From Mesorhizobium sp. M4B.F.Ca.ET.203.01.1.1 (GTDB taxonomy: Bacteria; Pseudomonadota; Alphaproteobacteria; Rhizobiales; Rhizobiaceae), in contig NZ_SRUO01000022.1 of the NCBI RefSeq assembly GCF_004791025.1, positions 1 through 64,000 of the forward strand: a DNA stretch of 64,000 bases, written 5' to 3'. The notes under the pieces were generated by a model, which ran no database searches, had not been told where the DNA came from, and saw nothing but the letters and a program-made list of their open reading frames with translations. Below are positions 1 to 7,959 of the stretch, in pieces; the stretch's first letter is position 1; each line of letters opens with the position of its first letter. The position numbers were made by a program, and so were the translations under genes.

Positions 1-221
1 GCCGCATTATCTGGGGCGGTCGTCACGCCGTGCGCAGGGTGGTCTATATGGCTGCCCTCAATGCCAGTCGCTCAAATCCCGTCCTCAAGGCCTTCCACCA
101 GCGTCTCATCGCCAAGGGCAAGGAGCCCAAGGTCGCTCTCGTCGCCGTGGCACGAAAGATCCTGACCATCCTCAGCGCGATGATCCAAAACAACGAACCT
201 TGGAATCCAAACAGGTCCTGA
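1..221 (+). CDS. IS110-family transposase, C-terminal end (partial)
   Basis: The reading frame is open from the left edge of the window and ends in TGA at 219-221. The visible residues (W-G-G-R-H, then RRVVYMAALNA, NPVLKAF and a final NEPWNP) are the characteristic C-terminal part of IS110/IS116-type transposases, the DEDD-class recombinases that move circular IS intermediates. Only about 72 residues lie in the window, so it cannot be told whether the element is intact. Its position 1.4 kb from an AT-rich two-gene island suggests this locus takes up foreign DNA. Family call is by recognition of the conserved tail. Confidence 0.8.
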   Translation, partial: RIIWGGRHAVRRVVYMAALNASRSNPVLKAFHQRLIAKGKEPKVALVAVARKILTILSAMIQNNEPWNPNRS

Positions 222-239
222 CGAACACAGTTGCTCATC

Positions 240-290
240 CGTCTCGTCGCTTCGCGCCGATCCACCTTCCCCCACAAGGGGGGAAGGAAG
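240..290. repeat. Short palindromic repeat, fragment
   Basis: Positions 265-287 form a hairpin with a C-rich arm (CCTTCCCC) and a G-rich arm (GGGGAAGG). The preceding tcgtcgcttcgcgccga resembles the flank of the larger repeats at 6361 and 47719. It lies between the IS110 tail and the stop codon of the leftward gene at 293, and may serve as a terminator for both. Confidence 0.45.
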
Positions 291-292
291 AA

Positions 293-802
293 TCAGCGAT
301 TCACCACCACATGCGGCGCGAATTTGCGGATCGCGTCGAGCATGTCGTCGCCGCGCACGTCGAGCGAGGAGACCTCCATGTGCACGATGGTCTTGCCGAA
401 GGGCAGGATCAGGTTCACCACATTGGCGGGCGCGTATTTGATTTCGTCGGGCGGCTCCTCGGTGAGCTCGAAATTGAGCATCGCCGAGCCCTTGCCGGAG
501 GTGAGGCGCACGCTCCTCACCTTCCTCCACGGCACCAGCACGTCGCCGGCGCGGCGGTCCCGAAAACCGTGGCTGTCGAGCACGACCTTGACCGAAGTGT
601 CGAAGGCGCCGCGCGCGAGGCAGAAGCCGAGCGCCAGGCAGCCCGCGCCGAGCAGCGCGATGACCAGCACATGGCCGCTGTTCGCCCCGGCCGCGATGCC
701 CTGCACCACGCCGAAAGCGAAGATCGCGCCGATCAGCAACGGCCCGATCGCCGGCAGGATTTTTCCCGTTGCGCTGTTGTGGAGTTCGAGCGGCGCCGCC
801 AT
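293..802 (-). CDS. Hypothetical membrane protein with PH-like C-terminal half
   Basis: This 169-residue protein has two closely spaced hydrophobic segments near residues 14-36 and 42-66. A soluble half follows, beginning around a VVLDSHGFRDRR stretch, with PWRKV and a series of short beta-like segments. That layout resembles small bacterial membrane proteins with a PH-like domain after an N-terminal hairpin, but no specific family can be named with confidence. The ATG at 800-802 lies 13 bp after the stop of the upstream gene at 816, so the two are probably co-transcribed leftward. Function unknown. Confidence 0.65.
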   Translation of the reverse strand: MAAPLELHNSATGKILPAIGPLLIGAIFAFGVVQGIAAGANSGHVLVIALLGAGCLALGFCLARGAFDTSVKVVLDSHGFRDRRAGDVLVPWRKVRSVRLTSGKGSAMLNFELTEEPPDEIKYAPANVVNLILPFGKTIVHMEVSSLDVRGDDMLDAIRKFAPHVVVNR

Positions 803-815
803 TTTTTTCCGCCCC

Positions 816-1328
816 TCACCGCTCGGGTTTCAGCAGCGTCCAGATCCAGCCGATGAAGGTGAGGACCAGGAACGGATAGCCGATCGCCGGCAGCGGCGCG
901 GAGGTGGGCAGCAGCGGCGCGCCCCAGAGGATCATCAGCGCCGAGACCGTGAACAGCAAGGCGGCAACGAGCCCGGCGAGGCGCACCCAGAGCGCGAAGG
1001 TGGCTTGGGCGCTGACCATGACCAGCCCCGCCGCCCACAGCGCAATGCCGCCGACATAGGACGGCACGCTGGCCTGCAGCCCCGCCGCATTGCCGGCCAG
1101 AAGCAGGCTTTCGCCGGCGAGGAAAGTCAGGAAGCCGGCCGCGACGAGGTCATTGCCGAGCCGCTGGTATTTCATGGTGAGCAGTGCCGCCGCGACGACG
1201 ACGCCCACGCCGTCGATGGTCCACAGCGTCTCGCGCAGCGCATCGCTGCCAACGAAAGTGCCCGCCATGCCCAGCGCGCCGCCGATGGCGAGGCCGATTG
1301 CGACGATGGTGTCCGAGGTGGAGCGCAT
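816..1328 (-). CDS. Hypothetical polytopic membrane protein
   Basis: The 170-residue protein is almost wholly hydrophobic, with about six predicted membrane spans. It starts with MRSTSDT and ends with the basic tail LLKPER after the last span. It has no recognisable catalytic motif; the size resembles small integral proteins of the DUF4386 type, but that is only an impression. It is the first gene of a leftward pair with the PH-like membrane protein at 293-802, and the short gap suggests a joint product. Start is the ATG at 1326-1328. Confidence 0.65.
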   Translation of the reverse strand: MRSTSDTIVAIGLAIGGALGMAGTFVGSDALRETLWTIDGVGVVVAAALLTMKYQRLGNDLVAAGFLTFLAGESLLLAGNAAGLQASVPSYVGGIALWAAGLVMVSAQATFALWVRLAGLVAALLFTVSALMILWGAPLLPTSAPLPAIGYPFLVLTFIGWIWTLLKPER

Positions 1329-1541
1329 GTGATGTCTCCCCTAGCCGGGCAGAGGATACAATGAGGTGGGGGGATCTCAAAGCGGCCGAACGCGACAATA
1401 GCGGCCCGGCATCTTCGTGCGGCTGTTGCCGACACGCACTGAGGCGGCGTCACTCAAGGATCGCGCGGGCGCTTCTCGCTGAGCGGCGCCGTGGGCAGGT
1501 CTCTACGGCGGAGCGAACGGAATGACGAGGTGTCCCTAGCT

Positions 1542-1569
1542 TGACATCAGGCGACTATGATCGTGTATT
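1542..1569 (+). promoter_or_regulatory. Predicted sigma70-type promoter of the DUF5343-HEPN pair
   Basis: A perfect -35 hexamer TTGACA (1542-1547) is followed after 16 bp by TGTATT (1564-1569). The match is strong for this GC-rich genome. The predicted transcript start near 1576 lies after the ATG at 1557 and before the TTG at 1602, which helps decide the start of the next gene. Confidence 0.6.
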
Positions 1570-1601
1570 GTTCGACTAATGTTCTTTCCGGGGAGGGCCC
1601 A

Positions 1602-2318
1602 TTGGCAGAAAAGGTAAACCAAAAGGAGGAGCCATTACCTGCAACAAATCCATCTGATCAATCACCTGGAGAAAAGAAAGGAACCAGGCGCGAAATTCCT
1701 GGAAATCTTCCCTATACCCCAACTCACGGCAGATTAAGTGAAGCGCTAAAATCGTTGGTGGAGGCCGAGCGTCCGCAGCAATTTAACGAAAGCTTCTTGG
1801 ATAGCGTATTAAAGATTAGAGGTGGAAGTGCGCGCCCAATTCCCCCTCTTCTTAAGAGAATGGGATTGTTGAATTCCGACAACTCTCCGACCGAGCTATA
1901 TTCCAAATTTAAGTCTGGATCGACGCGCTCCGAAGCGGCTCTCGTCGCACTCAAGAACGGCTTCTCGGAAATTTTCCGACGGAATGAATATGCCCATAGA
2001 TTACCTGATGACCGCATCAAAGAGTTAATCATTGAAATAACTGGCCTTCATAAAAGCGACCCGATTGTCGGTGCCATTTTTGGAACTTTTAACGCGTTCA
2101 ACGAGTTCGCGCGATCTGCGAAAGAGATCAAACCTCAGGATCCTGTCAGAGAGCAAACGGCTAAGCCCGACGATCAGGTAAGAACTGAGAGCAAGAGCTT
2201 GCGAGACAGCCCTGAATTCAATCTTGTTACGACTATAAATGTTGTTCTTCCAGAAACGACTGACGTTCAAGTTTACAACGCGATTTTCCGTTCGATAAGA
2301 GAGAACTTGTTAAGTTGA
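1602..2318 (+). CDS. DUF5343 domain protein (first gene of an AT-rich two-gene island)
   Basis: This 238-residue protein starts at TTG 1602. The start was chosen because GGGGAGG at 1590-1596 is well spaced and the promoter at 1542-1569 would leave out the in-frame ATG at 1557. A polar N-terminal tail of about 35 residues is followed by the DUF5343 signature: LPYTPTHGRL, then a hydrophobic FLDSVLKI segment, RPIPPLLKRMGLL, and a long helical part with FRRNEYAH. The domain reads like a winged-helix module. The last 50 residues are polar and then beta-rich (NLVTTINVVLP). Codon use is clearly more AT-rich than in lepA or the membrane genes beside it. The stop overlaps the TTG start of the HEPN gene (TTGA), so translation is probably coupled. 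Function unknown; a regulatory or antitoxin-like role is inference. Confidence 0.75.
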   Translation: MAEKVNQKEEPLPATNPSDQSPGEKKGTRREIPGNLPYTPTHGRLSEALKSLVEAERPQQFNESFLDSVLKIRGGSARPIPPLLKRMGLLNSDNSPTELYSKFKSGSTRSEAALVALKNGFSEIFRRNEYAHRLPDDRIKELIIEITGLHKSDPIVGAIFGTFNAFNEFARSAKEIKPQDPVREQTAKPDDQVRTESKSLRDSPEFNLVTTINVVLPETTDVQVYNAIFRSIRENLLS

Positions 2319-2902
2319 AAATAGAGCTTCAACATTTTTTATTAAGGGGAGCATCGCTGCGCTCGGCTGTAGATACCTCGCTCGCGGAGCAGGGCGTAAA
2401 GGGGCATGTAACCGCGATTGAAAAATTTTCAGATGCTCTAATTAAGGGATACGTTTCTGTTGCCTCTTCCGAGAATCGGCAGCAAGCGGACCGCATGGCG
2501 TCATACTATAAGCTTTTTTACCTACTTGAGAATGAGATCCGGAGTTTTATTGTTGATCTTATTGAATCGAGTAACGAATCGGATTGGTGGCTAACTAAGG
2601 TTCCCGAAAACGTTAGGCTAAACGCTGCAAAGAATTTAGAGCGTGAGCGTCGAGAGGGAATCATACCGAGGTCAGATCGAATGATCGACTACACCACGTT
2701 TGGGGAGCTCGGTGAGATCATTAAGGCGAACTGGGATGTGTTCGGGGGAGTTTTCTCTCGACACGACAAAGTTGGTGTCGAAAAGGTTCTACAACAACTT
2801 AATATGCTCCGAGGCCCGATCGCGCACTGTGGTGTTTTAGGCGAGGACGATGTCGTAAAGCTAAAATTGGTCGTTCGCAATTGGTACCGTTTGATGGAAT
2901 AA
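2315..2902 (+). CDS. Swt1-type HEPN domain protein, candidate RNase
   Basis: This 195-residue protein has the features of the Swt1-family HEPN domain: a helical core with YYKLFYLLENEIR, a WW pair followed by KVPENVRLNA, YTTFGELGEIIKANW, and the RNase-type motif R166-GPIA-H171 (Rx4H) near the C-terminus. HEPN proteins with this motif are commonly metal-independent RNases in toxin-antitoxin, abortive-infection and RNA-processing systems. The gene starts at TTG 2315, overlapping the stop of the DUF5343 gene by 4 bp, and ends 46 bp before the convergent lepA stop. It shares the low GC of its partner. Family call is confident; the biological role is inference. Confidence 0.75.
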   Translation: MKIELQHFLLRGASLRSAVDTSLAEQGVKGHVTAIEKFSDALIKGYVSVASSENRQQADRMASYYKLFYLLENEIRSFIVDLIESSNESDWWLTKVPENVRLNAAKNLERERREGIIPRSDRMIDYTTFGELGEIIKANWDVFGGVFSRHDKVGVEKVLQQLNMLRGPIAHCGVLGEDDVVKLKLVVRNWYRLME

Positions 2903-2948
2903 TGTTTCACATCAACGCTCAACAAGACACTGGCAAGAGACCCGCTTC

Positions 2949-4754
2949 TCAATCCCCCATCTTAAGCGCCTGGATAAACGCCTCCTGCGGGATATCCACC
3001 TTGCCGAACTGCCGCATCCGCTTCTTGCCCTCTTTCTGCTTGTCGAGCAGCTTGCGCTTGCGTGAGACGTCGCCGCCGTAGCATTTGGCGGTGACGTCCT
3101 TGCGCAGCGCCGAGACGGTCTCGCGAGCGATGATGCGGCCGCCTATTGCCGCTTGGATCGGGATCTTGAACAGATGCTGCGGGATCAGCTCCTTCAGCTT
3201 CTCGCACATCTGCCGGCCGCGCTTTTCCGCCGCCGTGCGGTGCACCAGCATGGAGAGCGCGTCGACCGGCTCGTCATTGACCAGGATCGACATTTTGACC
3301 AGGTCGCCCTCGCGATAGTCGGTCAGATGATAGTCGAAGGAGGCGTAGCCCTTGGAGATCGACTTCAGCCGGTCGTAGAAATCGAAGACGACCTCGTTGA
3401 GCGGCAGATCGTAGGTCAGCATGGCGCGCTTGCCGACATAGGAGAGGTCGGCCTGGATGCCGCGCCTGTCCTGGCAGAGCTTTAGAATCCCGCCGAGATA
3501 GTCGTCGGGCGTCAGGATGGTGGCGCGGATCCACGGCTCCTCGATCGAGGCGATCTTGACCACGTCGGGCATGTCGGCCGGGTTGTGCAGCTCCTTCAGC
3601 GTGCCGTCATTGAGGTTCATGCGGTAGACGACGGACGGCGCTGTGGCGATGAGGTCGAGGTTGAACTCCCGCTCCAGCCGCTCCTGGATGATCTCCAGGT
3701 GCAGCAGCCCGAGGAAGCCGCAGCGGAAGCCGAAGCCAAGCGCGGCCGACGTCTCCATTTCATAGGAGAAGGAGGCGTCGTTGAGGCGCAGCTTGCCGAC
3801 GGCGGCGCGCAGATCCTCGAAATCGGCGGCGTCGACCGGGAACAGGCCGCAGAACACCACCGGCTGCGCCGGCTTGAAGCCGGGCAGCGCCTTTTGCGTC
3901 GGGCGGCGATCCTCGGTGATGGTGTCGCCGACGCGGGTGTCGGCCACTTCCTTGATCGAGCCGGTGAAGAAGCCGAACTCGCCGGGGCCGAGCTCGTCGA
4001 CATTGATGCGGGCCGGCGTGAAGACGCCGGTGCGCTCGACCAGATATTTGGCGCCGGTGCCCATCATGCGGATGGTCTGGCCCTTCTTCAAGACGCCGTC
4101 GATGACGCGGACCAGCACGATGACGCCGAGATAGGCGTCGTACCAGCTATCGACCAGCATCGCCTTCAGCGGGGCCGATAGATCGCCCTCGCGCGGCGGC
4201 GGCAGCTGGTGGACGATGGCCTCGAGCACGTCGGGAATGCCGAGGCCGGTCTTGGCAGAGATCAGCACGGCGTTGGAAGCGTCGATGCCGATCACCTCCT
4301 CGACCTGCTCGCGGATGCGCTCGGGCTCGGCGGCCGGCAGGTCGACCTTGTTCAGCACCACGACGATCTCGTGGTTGTTGTCGATGGCCTGGTAGACATT
4401 GGCCAGCGTCTGCGCCTCGACGCCCTGCGAGGCGTCGACGACCAGCAGCGAGCCCTCGCAGGCGGCCAGCGACCGCGACACCTCGTAGGCGAAGTCGACA
4501 TGGCCGGGCGTGTCGATGAGGTTGAGGATGTAGTCCTCGCCATTGTCGGCGCGGTATTTCAGCCGCACCGTCTGCGCCTTGATGGTGATGCCGCGCTCGC
4601 GCTCGATGTCCATCGAGTCCAGCACCTGCTCCTTCATGTCACGCGCCTCCAACCCGCCGGTGAGCTGGATCAGCCGGTCGGCAAGCGTGGATTTGCCATG
4701 GTCGATATGGGCGACGATGGAGAAATTGCGGATGTGGTCGAGGGGCGTCGTCAT
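2949..4754 (-). CDS. lepA: Elongation factor 4 (LepA), ribosome back-translocating GTPase
   Basis: LepA is a translational GTPase that acts on stalled or mispositioned ribosomes and during initiation. The 601-residue product has the G1 loop AHIDHGKST, the G3 DTPGH and the G4 NKVD. EF-G-like domains follow, and the LepA-specific C-terminal domain is rich in K/R (CYGGDVSRKRKLL, KEGKKRMRQFGK). Start is the ATG at 4752-4754 (MTTPLDHIRNFS), which matches the family length; a longer reading upstream would add a low-complexity Pro/Arg tail. No lepB follows in the usual enterobacterial order, which is normal for rhizobia. It converges on the HEPN gene. Confidence 0.97.
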   Translation of the reverse strand: MTTPLDHIRNFSIVAHIDHGKSTLADRLIQLTGGLEARDMKEQVLDSMDIERERGITIKAQTVRLKYRADNGEDYILNLIDTPGHVDFAYEVSRSLAACEGSLLVVDASQGVEAQTLANVYQAIDNNHEIVVVLNKVDLPAAEPERIREQVEEVIGIDASNAVLISAKTGLGIPDVLEAIVHQLPPPREGDLSAPLKAMLVDSWYDAYLGVIVLVRVIDGVLKKGQTIRMMGTGAKYLVERTGVFTPARINVDELGPGEFGFFTGSIKEVADTRVGDTITEDRRPTQKALPGFKPAQPVVFCGLFPVDAADFEDLRAAVGKLRLNDASFSYEMETSAALGFGFRCGFLGLLHLEIIQERLEREFNLDLIATAPSVVYRMNLNDGTLKELHNPADMPDVVKIASIEEPWIRATILTPDDYLGGILKLCQDRRGIQADLSYVGKRAMLTYDLPLNEVVFDFYDRLKSISKGYASFDYHLTDYREGDLVKMSILVNDEPVDALSMLVHRTAAEKRGRQMCEKLKELIPQHLFKIPIQAAIGGRIIARETVSALRKDVTAKCYGGDVSRKRKLLDKQKEGKKRMRQFGKVDIPQEAFIQALKMGD

Positions 4755-4876
4755 GCGGCGCGCTTTAGCAGGGGCGGGGTTGAGGGGCAAGCGGGGCGCT
4801 GGCTTTGCGGGCCGTGGGGACGGGGAGGGGAAGTGACGGTTGCCGTCGCAGTCGGCGGAGGGCAATTGCTGACGTC

Positions 4877-5056
4877 GGCGCTGCCCCTCACCTGCCTGCC
4901 GGCATCCTCTCCCCGTATAGTGACGGGGAGAGGGGGCGCTCCCGTCGCCGATTTCGCCAATCGCCGGCGCAGGATGGGCGGGAAGATCGCGGCCGCCCCC
5001 TTCTCCCCGTCACTATACGGGGAGAAGGTGCCGGCAGGCGGATGAGGGGCGGCGCC
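4877..5056. repeat. Family A intergenic inverted-repeat element, copy 1
   Basis: About 180 bp bounded by inverted copies of a GC-rich end (gcgctgcccctcacctgcc against ggcggatgaggggcggcgcc). Each end adjoins a hairpin built on CTCCCCGT-ATA-ACGGGGAG. The central 60 bp is less conserved. Related copies lie at 8710, 9914, 33717 and 61727. The rest of the 4755-5207 gap holds no credible gene, only the upstream regions of lepA and the TadG-like gene. Confidence 0.85.
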
Positions 5057-5207
5057 GGCGGATGAGGGTTCGGCAGGCGCTCGTGCCGGCAAATCCCGGC
5101 CACAACCCGCGCCACGCCTAAATAAGCCGTGCCTTAAACATTAATCCACCAGTTTGGCGCATGATCCGCCGCTGCTGGGCAGGCAACGGCTTTGGGGGAC
5201 TTCGAGA

Positions 5208-6272
5208 ATGTTGCGATACGCAAGCGATTTCGTCCGTTCGCGAGACGGCTCGATCGTGCCGGTGTTCCTCATGATCCTGGTGCCGCTGCTGCTCGCCGTC
5301 GGCCTCTCGGTCGACTACACCTCGGCGGTGCAGACGAAGAGCAACATGCAGAACGCGCTCGACGCGGCGATCCTGTCGATCACCACGCTGCCGAAGACCA
5401 CCACGCTGGCCGACCGCGAGAAGTCGCTGCAGCAGAGCTTCGCCGCCAATGGCGGGCAAGGCAGCGCGACGCTCGACAGCTTCGTCGTGGCGGCCGACGG
5501 CACCGCCACCGCCAAGGCTTCGGCGCACTATCCGATGCCGACCAATTTCATGCAGATCGCCAAGGTCGACACGGTGCAGGTCGGCGTGACCTCGGCGGTG
5601 CGCAAGCGGCCGGCGCTGGTGCAGACGACGTTCAGGGTGACGAAAGTGTCCGGCTACTGGAACAAGACGATGACGCTCTACGGCACCAAGTTCGGCGACA
5701 CCGTGGCCAAGCCGCTGATGACGATCACCTACACCTATAACGGCTTCGGCGACCCGAAGGGCTACGGCACCGCCATCGTCAGCACGATCAGCGGCAGCAC
5801 CACGACCAAGGTCCAGCAGCAGGTCTGCACCACCGCCACGGTGAAGAACTTCAACAGCCTGCCCACCGGCGCGATCACGCAGACCAGCGGCAGCAAGAAA
5901 TACGTGACGACCTGCGCCGACACGTTCTATCCCGCCAACGGCACCGGCGCGGTGATCGACGTCAGCCAGATGGACAGCCTCTATCTGCAGATGGACGTGC
6001 CCTCGGGCAGCCCGAAGGTGCTGAAGTCCAACGACCCTGCCACCTCGAACCGGCTCTACATCGGCACCAGCAACACAACCATGCCCGAGGTCGCGACCGG
6101 CCAGACGGTCGACATCTTCACCGCCGTGCCCTGCGGCCAGACCGGCTACCAGGCCTGGGAAGACGGCGGCAACCCGGTGCCGGCCGACGTCAGCAACGCC
6201 GACTTCTTCTACACCGTCCAGGGCAAGTGCGACTTCAACCAGCGGCCGTCGAACACCGTGCTGACGCAGTGA
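5208..6272 (+). CDS. TadE/TadG-like pilus-assembly protein
   Basis: The 354-residue protein begins with a short basic stretch containing SRDGSIVPVF. A single hydrophobic segment at about residues 17-34 (MILVPLLLAVGLSVDY) and a helix with QTKSNMQNALDAAIL follow. This is the conserved N-terminal anchor of TadE/TadG-like proteins (Flp pilus assembly). The remaining 290 residues are a Thr/Ser/Gly-rich beta-type exported domain with a few cysteines (QQVCTT, TTCADT, PCGQTG, GKCDFN) that may pair. No von Willebrand fold signature was noticed. ATG 5208 is chosen because the anchor begins there. No other tad gene is nearby, so it is an orphan in this window. Confidence 0.75.
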   Translation: MLRYASDFVRSRDGSIVPVFLMILVPLLLAVGLSVDYTSAVQTKSNMQNALDAAILSITTLPKTTTLADREKSLQQSFAANGGQGSATLDSFVVAADGTATAKASAHYPMPTNFMQIAKVDTVQVGVTSAVRKRPALVQTTFRVTKVSGYWNKTMTLYGTKFGDTVAKPLMTITYTYNGFGDPKGYGTAIVSTISGSTTTKVQQQVCTTATVKNFNSLPTGAITQTSGSKKYVTTCADTFYPANGTGAVIDVSQMDSLYLQMDVPSGSPKVLKSNDPATSNRLYIGTSNTTMPEVATGQTVDIFTAVPCGQTGYQAWEDGGNPVPADVSNADFFYTVQGKCDFNQRPSNTVLTQ

Positions 6273-6360
6273 TGAGCTGATCTCCCCAAGTGGGGAGATC
6301 ATGCACTCGAAGGGCACCCTCCAGTTTCCGGATTGAAGAGCCAGTGGGAGCATGAAGGGC

Positions 6361-6578
6361 GCCTTTCCTCTCCCCCGTCGATCGGGGGAGAGGTGTCGAG
6401 CGAAGCTCGACGGAGTGGGGGTCGACCAGCGCCGGCGTCTTTGTTTCTGGCGGGGTGATGCCTGGCCCTGATTGGTGAATTGTCGGCGGCGGCGTATTTA
6501 GGAACCGCCTTCCCCCACTCCGTCGCTGCTTCGCAGCGACACCTCTCCCTCCTCCGGAGGGAGAGGAAAGGAGCCAGG
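6361..6578. repeat. Family B intergenic repeat, copy 1 (two opposed hairpin units)
   Basis: Two hairpin units lie in opposite orientation. The first, at 6364-6430, contains CTCTCCCCCGT-CGAT-CGGGGGAGAG followed by a GAGCGAAGCTC palindrome and ggagtggggg. The second, at 6508-6575, contains cccccactccgtcgctgc, a GCTTCGCAGC palindrome and TCCCTCCTCCGGAGGGA. The same parts recur at 37071 and 47719. They fill most of the 6273-6760 gap after the TadG-like gene; nothing else is evident there. Confidence 0.8.
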
Positions 6579-6760
6579 CGGCGGACGGATGAGCTGGCCA
6601 ATCCCGCTTGCGGGGGGGGAGATGCGGGGAGGACAGCAGGGGTGCTGTCCGCCGGCTTTCCGCGTTGAGGGTTCTCAATCACAAACCGGTGATGCCTGTA
6701 ACGAAGCCCTCCGGCACGGCGAAATGGGAGCATGACCCGCCGCAACGGAGACTGTTTCTC

Positions 6761-7468
6761 ATGACCGGATCAAAGACAACGCTCGGCAAGGCATGGCTCG
6801 CTGGCGCGGCCCTTATCGCGCTGGCCGCCAGCGCCGGCGCGGCGTCGGCCCAGCCGCTGACCGTGGTCGAGCTGTTCACCAGCCAGGGCTGCTCGTCCTG
6901 TCCGCCGGCCAACGCCAATCTGATCAAGGTCAAGGACCAGCCGGGCGTGCTGGCGCTGTCGTTCAACGTCACCTACTGGGACTATCTCGGCTGGAAGGAC
7001 ACATTCGGCCGGCAGGAATTCACCCAGCGCCAGGTGAATTACGAGCCGCCGCTCGGCCATGACGGCCCGTTCACGCCGCAGGTGGTGGTGAACGGCAGCG
7101 CCGATGCGGTCGGCGCCGCGCCCGGCGAGATCGAGCGGCTGATCTCGACCAGCCCGCAGGCCAAGGGCCCGGCGCTTGCGCTCGGCGACGGCAAAGTGAG
7201 CATCGGCGCCGGCACGGCGCCCGGCGGGGCGGCCGATGTCTGGCTGGTGCGTTACAGGCGCGGCGTCGTCGAGGTGCCGGTGGCGCGCGGCGAGAACACC
7301 GGCCGCACCCTGCCGCATGCAAATGTCGTCCATTCGCTGCAGCGGCTCGGCCGCTGGAACGGCGAGGCGACGACGCTGCCGCTGCCGGCCGATGGCGGCG
7401 GGCTCAACACCGCGGTGCTGGTGCAGACACCCGGCGGCGGGCCGATCCTGGCCGCCGCGGCGAACTGA
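6761..7468 (+). CDS. Exported DUF1223 thioredoxin-fold protein
   Basis: The 235-residue protein starts at ATG 6761, where a signal peptide begins (LAGAALIALAASAGAASA, likely cut before Q-P-L). DUF1223 follows: VVELFTSQGCSSCPPAN carries a CxxC motif (C-S-S-C) in the position of the thioredoxin active site. NVTYWDYLGWKD and FTPQVVVNG are the other conserved blocks. DUF1223 proteins are uncharacterised thioredoxin-fold proteins, expected in the periplasm. The next two genes on the same strand, 83 bp and 81 bp apart, encode a Met-rich exported peptide and an exported MsrA, so a redox role such as supplying electrons to MsrA is plausible but unproven. Confidence 0.85.
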   Translation: MTGSKTTLGKAWLAGAALIALAASAGAASAQPLTVVELFTSQGCSSCPPANANLIKVKDQPGVLALSFNVTYWDYLGWKDTFGRQEFTQRQVNYEPPLGHDGPFTPQVVVNGSADAVGAAPGEIERLISTSPQAKGPALALGDGKVSIGAGTAPGGAADVWLVRYRRGVVEVPVARGENTGRTLPHANVVHSLQRLGRWNGEATTLPLPADGGGLNTAVLVQTPGGGPILAAAAN

Positions 7469-7551
7469 TCATCCTTCTTCGCGCGATGCCGCATGAGGCG
7501 GCAGCGCACCATCCGGCCCGCATCGCGCGCCACAACTCAAGGAGAATACCC

Positions 7552-7878
7552 GTGACCAAATTCCTGACCGCACTCGCCTTCGCGCTCGCAACCACGACGT
7601 TCGCCGCCGGCGCCCGCGCCGACGACGCGACCAACGCCATGAAGCCGGCCAACGCGATGGCCACCGAGGCGATGAAACCGGCAACGGACGCGATGAAGCC
7701 GGCGACCGACGCGATGAAGCCTGCCAACGCCATGGCGACCGATGCGATGAGCACGCAGGCGATGAAGCCGGCCGATGCCATGAAGCCGGCGACGGATGCA
7801 ATGAAGCCGGCCACGGATGCGATGAAGCCGGTGACCGATGCGATGAAGCCCGTCGATGCGATGGCTCCAGCGCAATAA
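7552..7878 (+). CDS. Exported Met-rich repeat protein (pentapeptide MxKDx-like)
   Basis: The 108-residue protein starts at GTG 7552, with GGAG at 7541-7544 at good spacing. A signal peptide of about 23 residues (cleavage after GARA) is followed by about 85 residues made almost wholly of short repeats such as AMKPATD, with variants AMKPAN, AMATEAM and AMSTQAM. The mature part contains 13 Met and almost no hydrophobic residues other than Met, Ala and Pro. It resembles the family of exported MxKDx pentapeptide-repeat proteins. It lies between DUF1223 and msrA genes, which suggests it could be a methionine sink or substrate for the neighbouring reductase. The DNA shows matching 21-bp tandem repeats. 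Confidence 0.75.
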   Translation: MTKFLTALAFALATTTFAAGARADDATNAMKPANAMATEAMKPATDAMKPATDAMKPANAMATDAMSTQAMKPADAMKPATDAMKPATDAMKPVTDAMKPVDAMAPAQ

Positions 7879-7959
7879 GTTGCCGCCGACGCACGCCAAA
7901 GTGAGAACCCGGCGGCGGCCGATTTCGTATATGGTGAACAGCAGCAAGGGAGTTCCAAC

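Noticed and set aside
1557..1601. ATG 1557 as start of the DUF5343 gene
   Set aside because: It lies inside the predicted promoter and has no ribosome-binding site; TTG 1602 follows GGGGAGG at proper spacing.
4805..5115. Short open frames within the repeat at 4877-5056
   Set aside because: The same frames recur in other copies of the repeat and have no initiation signal; they are caused by inverted repeats.
7604..7875. Regular 21-bp repeats that could suggest a CRISPR array
   Set aside because: They are in frame within an exported repeat protein with a start, signal peptide and stop, and there are no unique spacers or cas genes.
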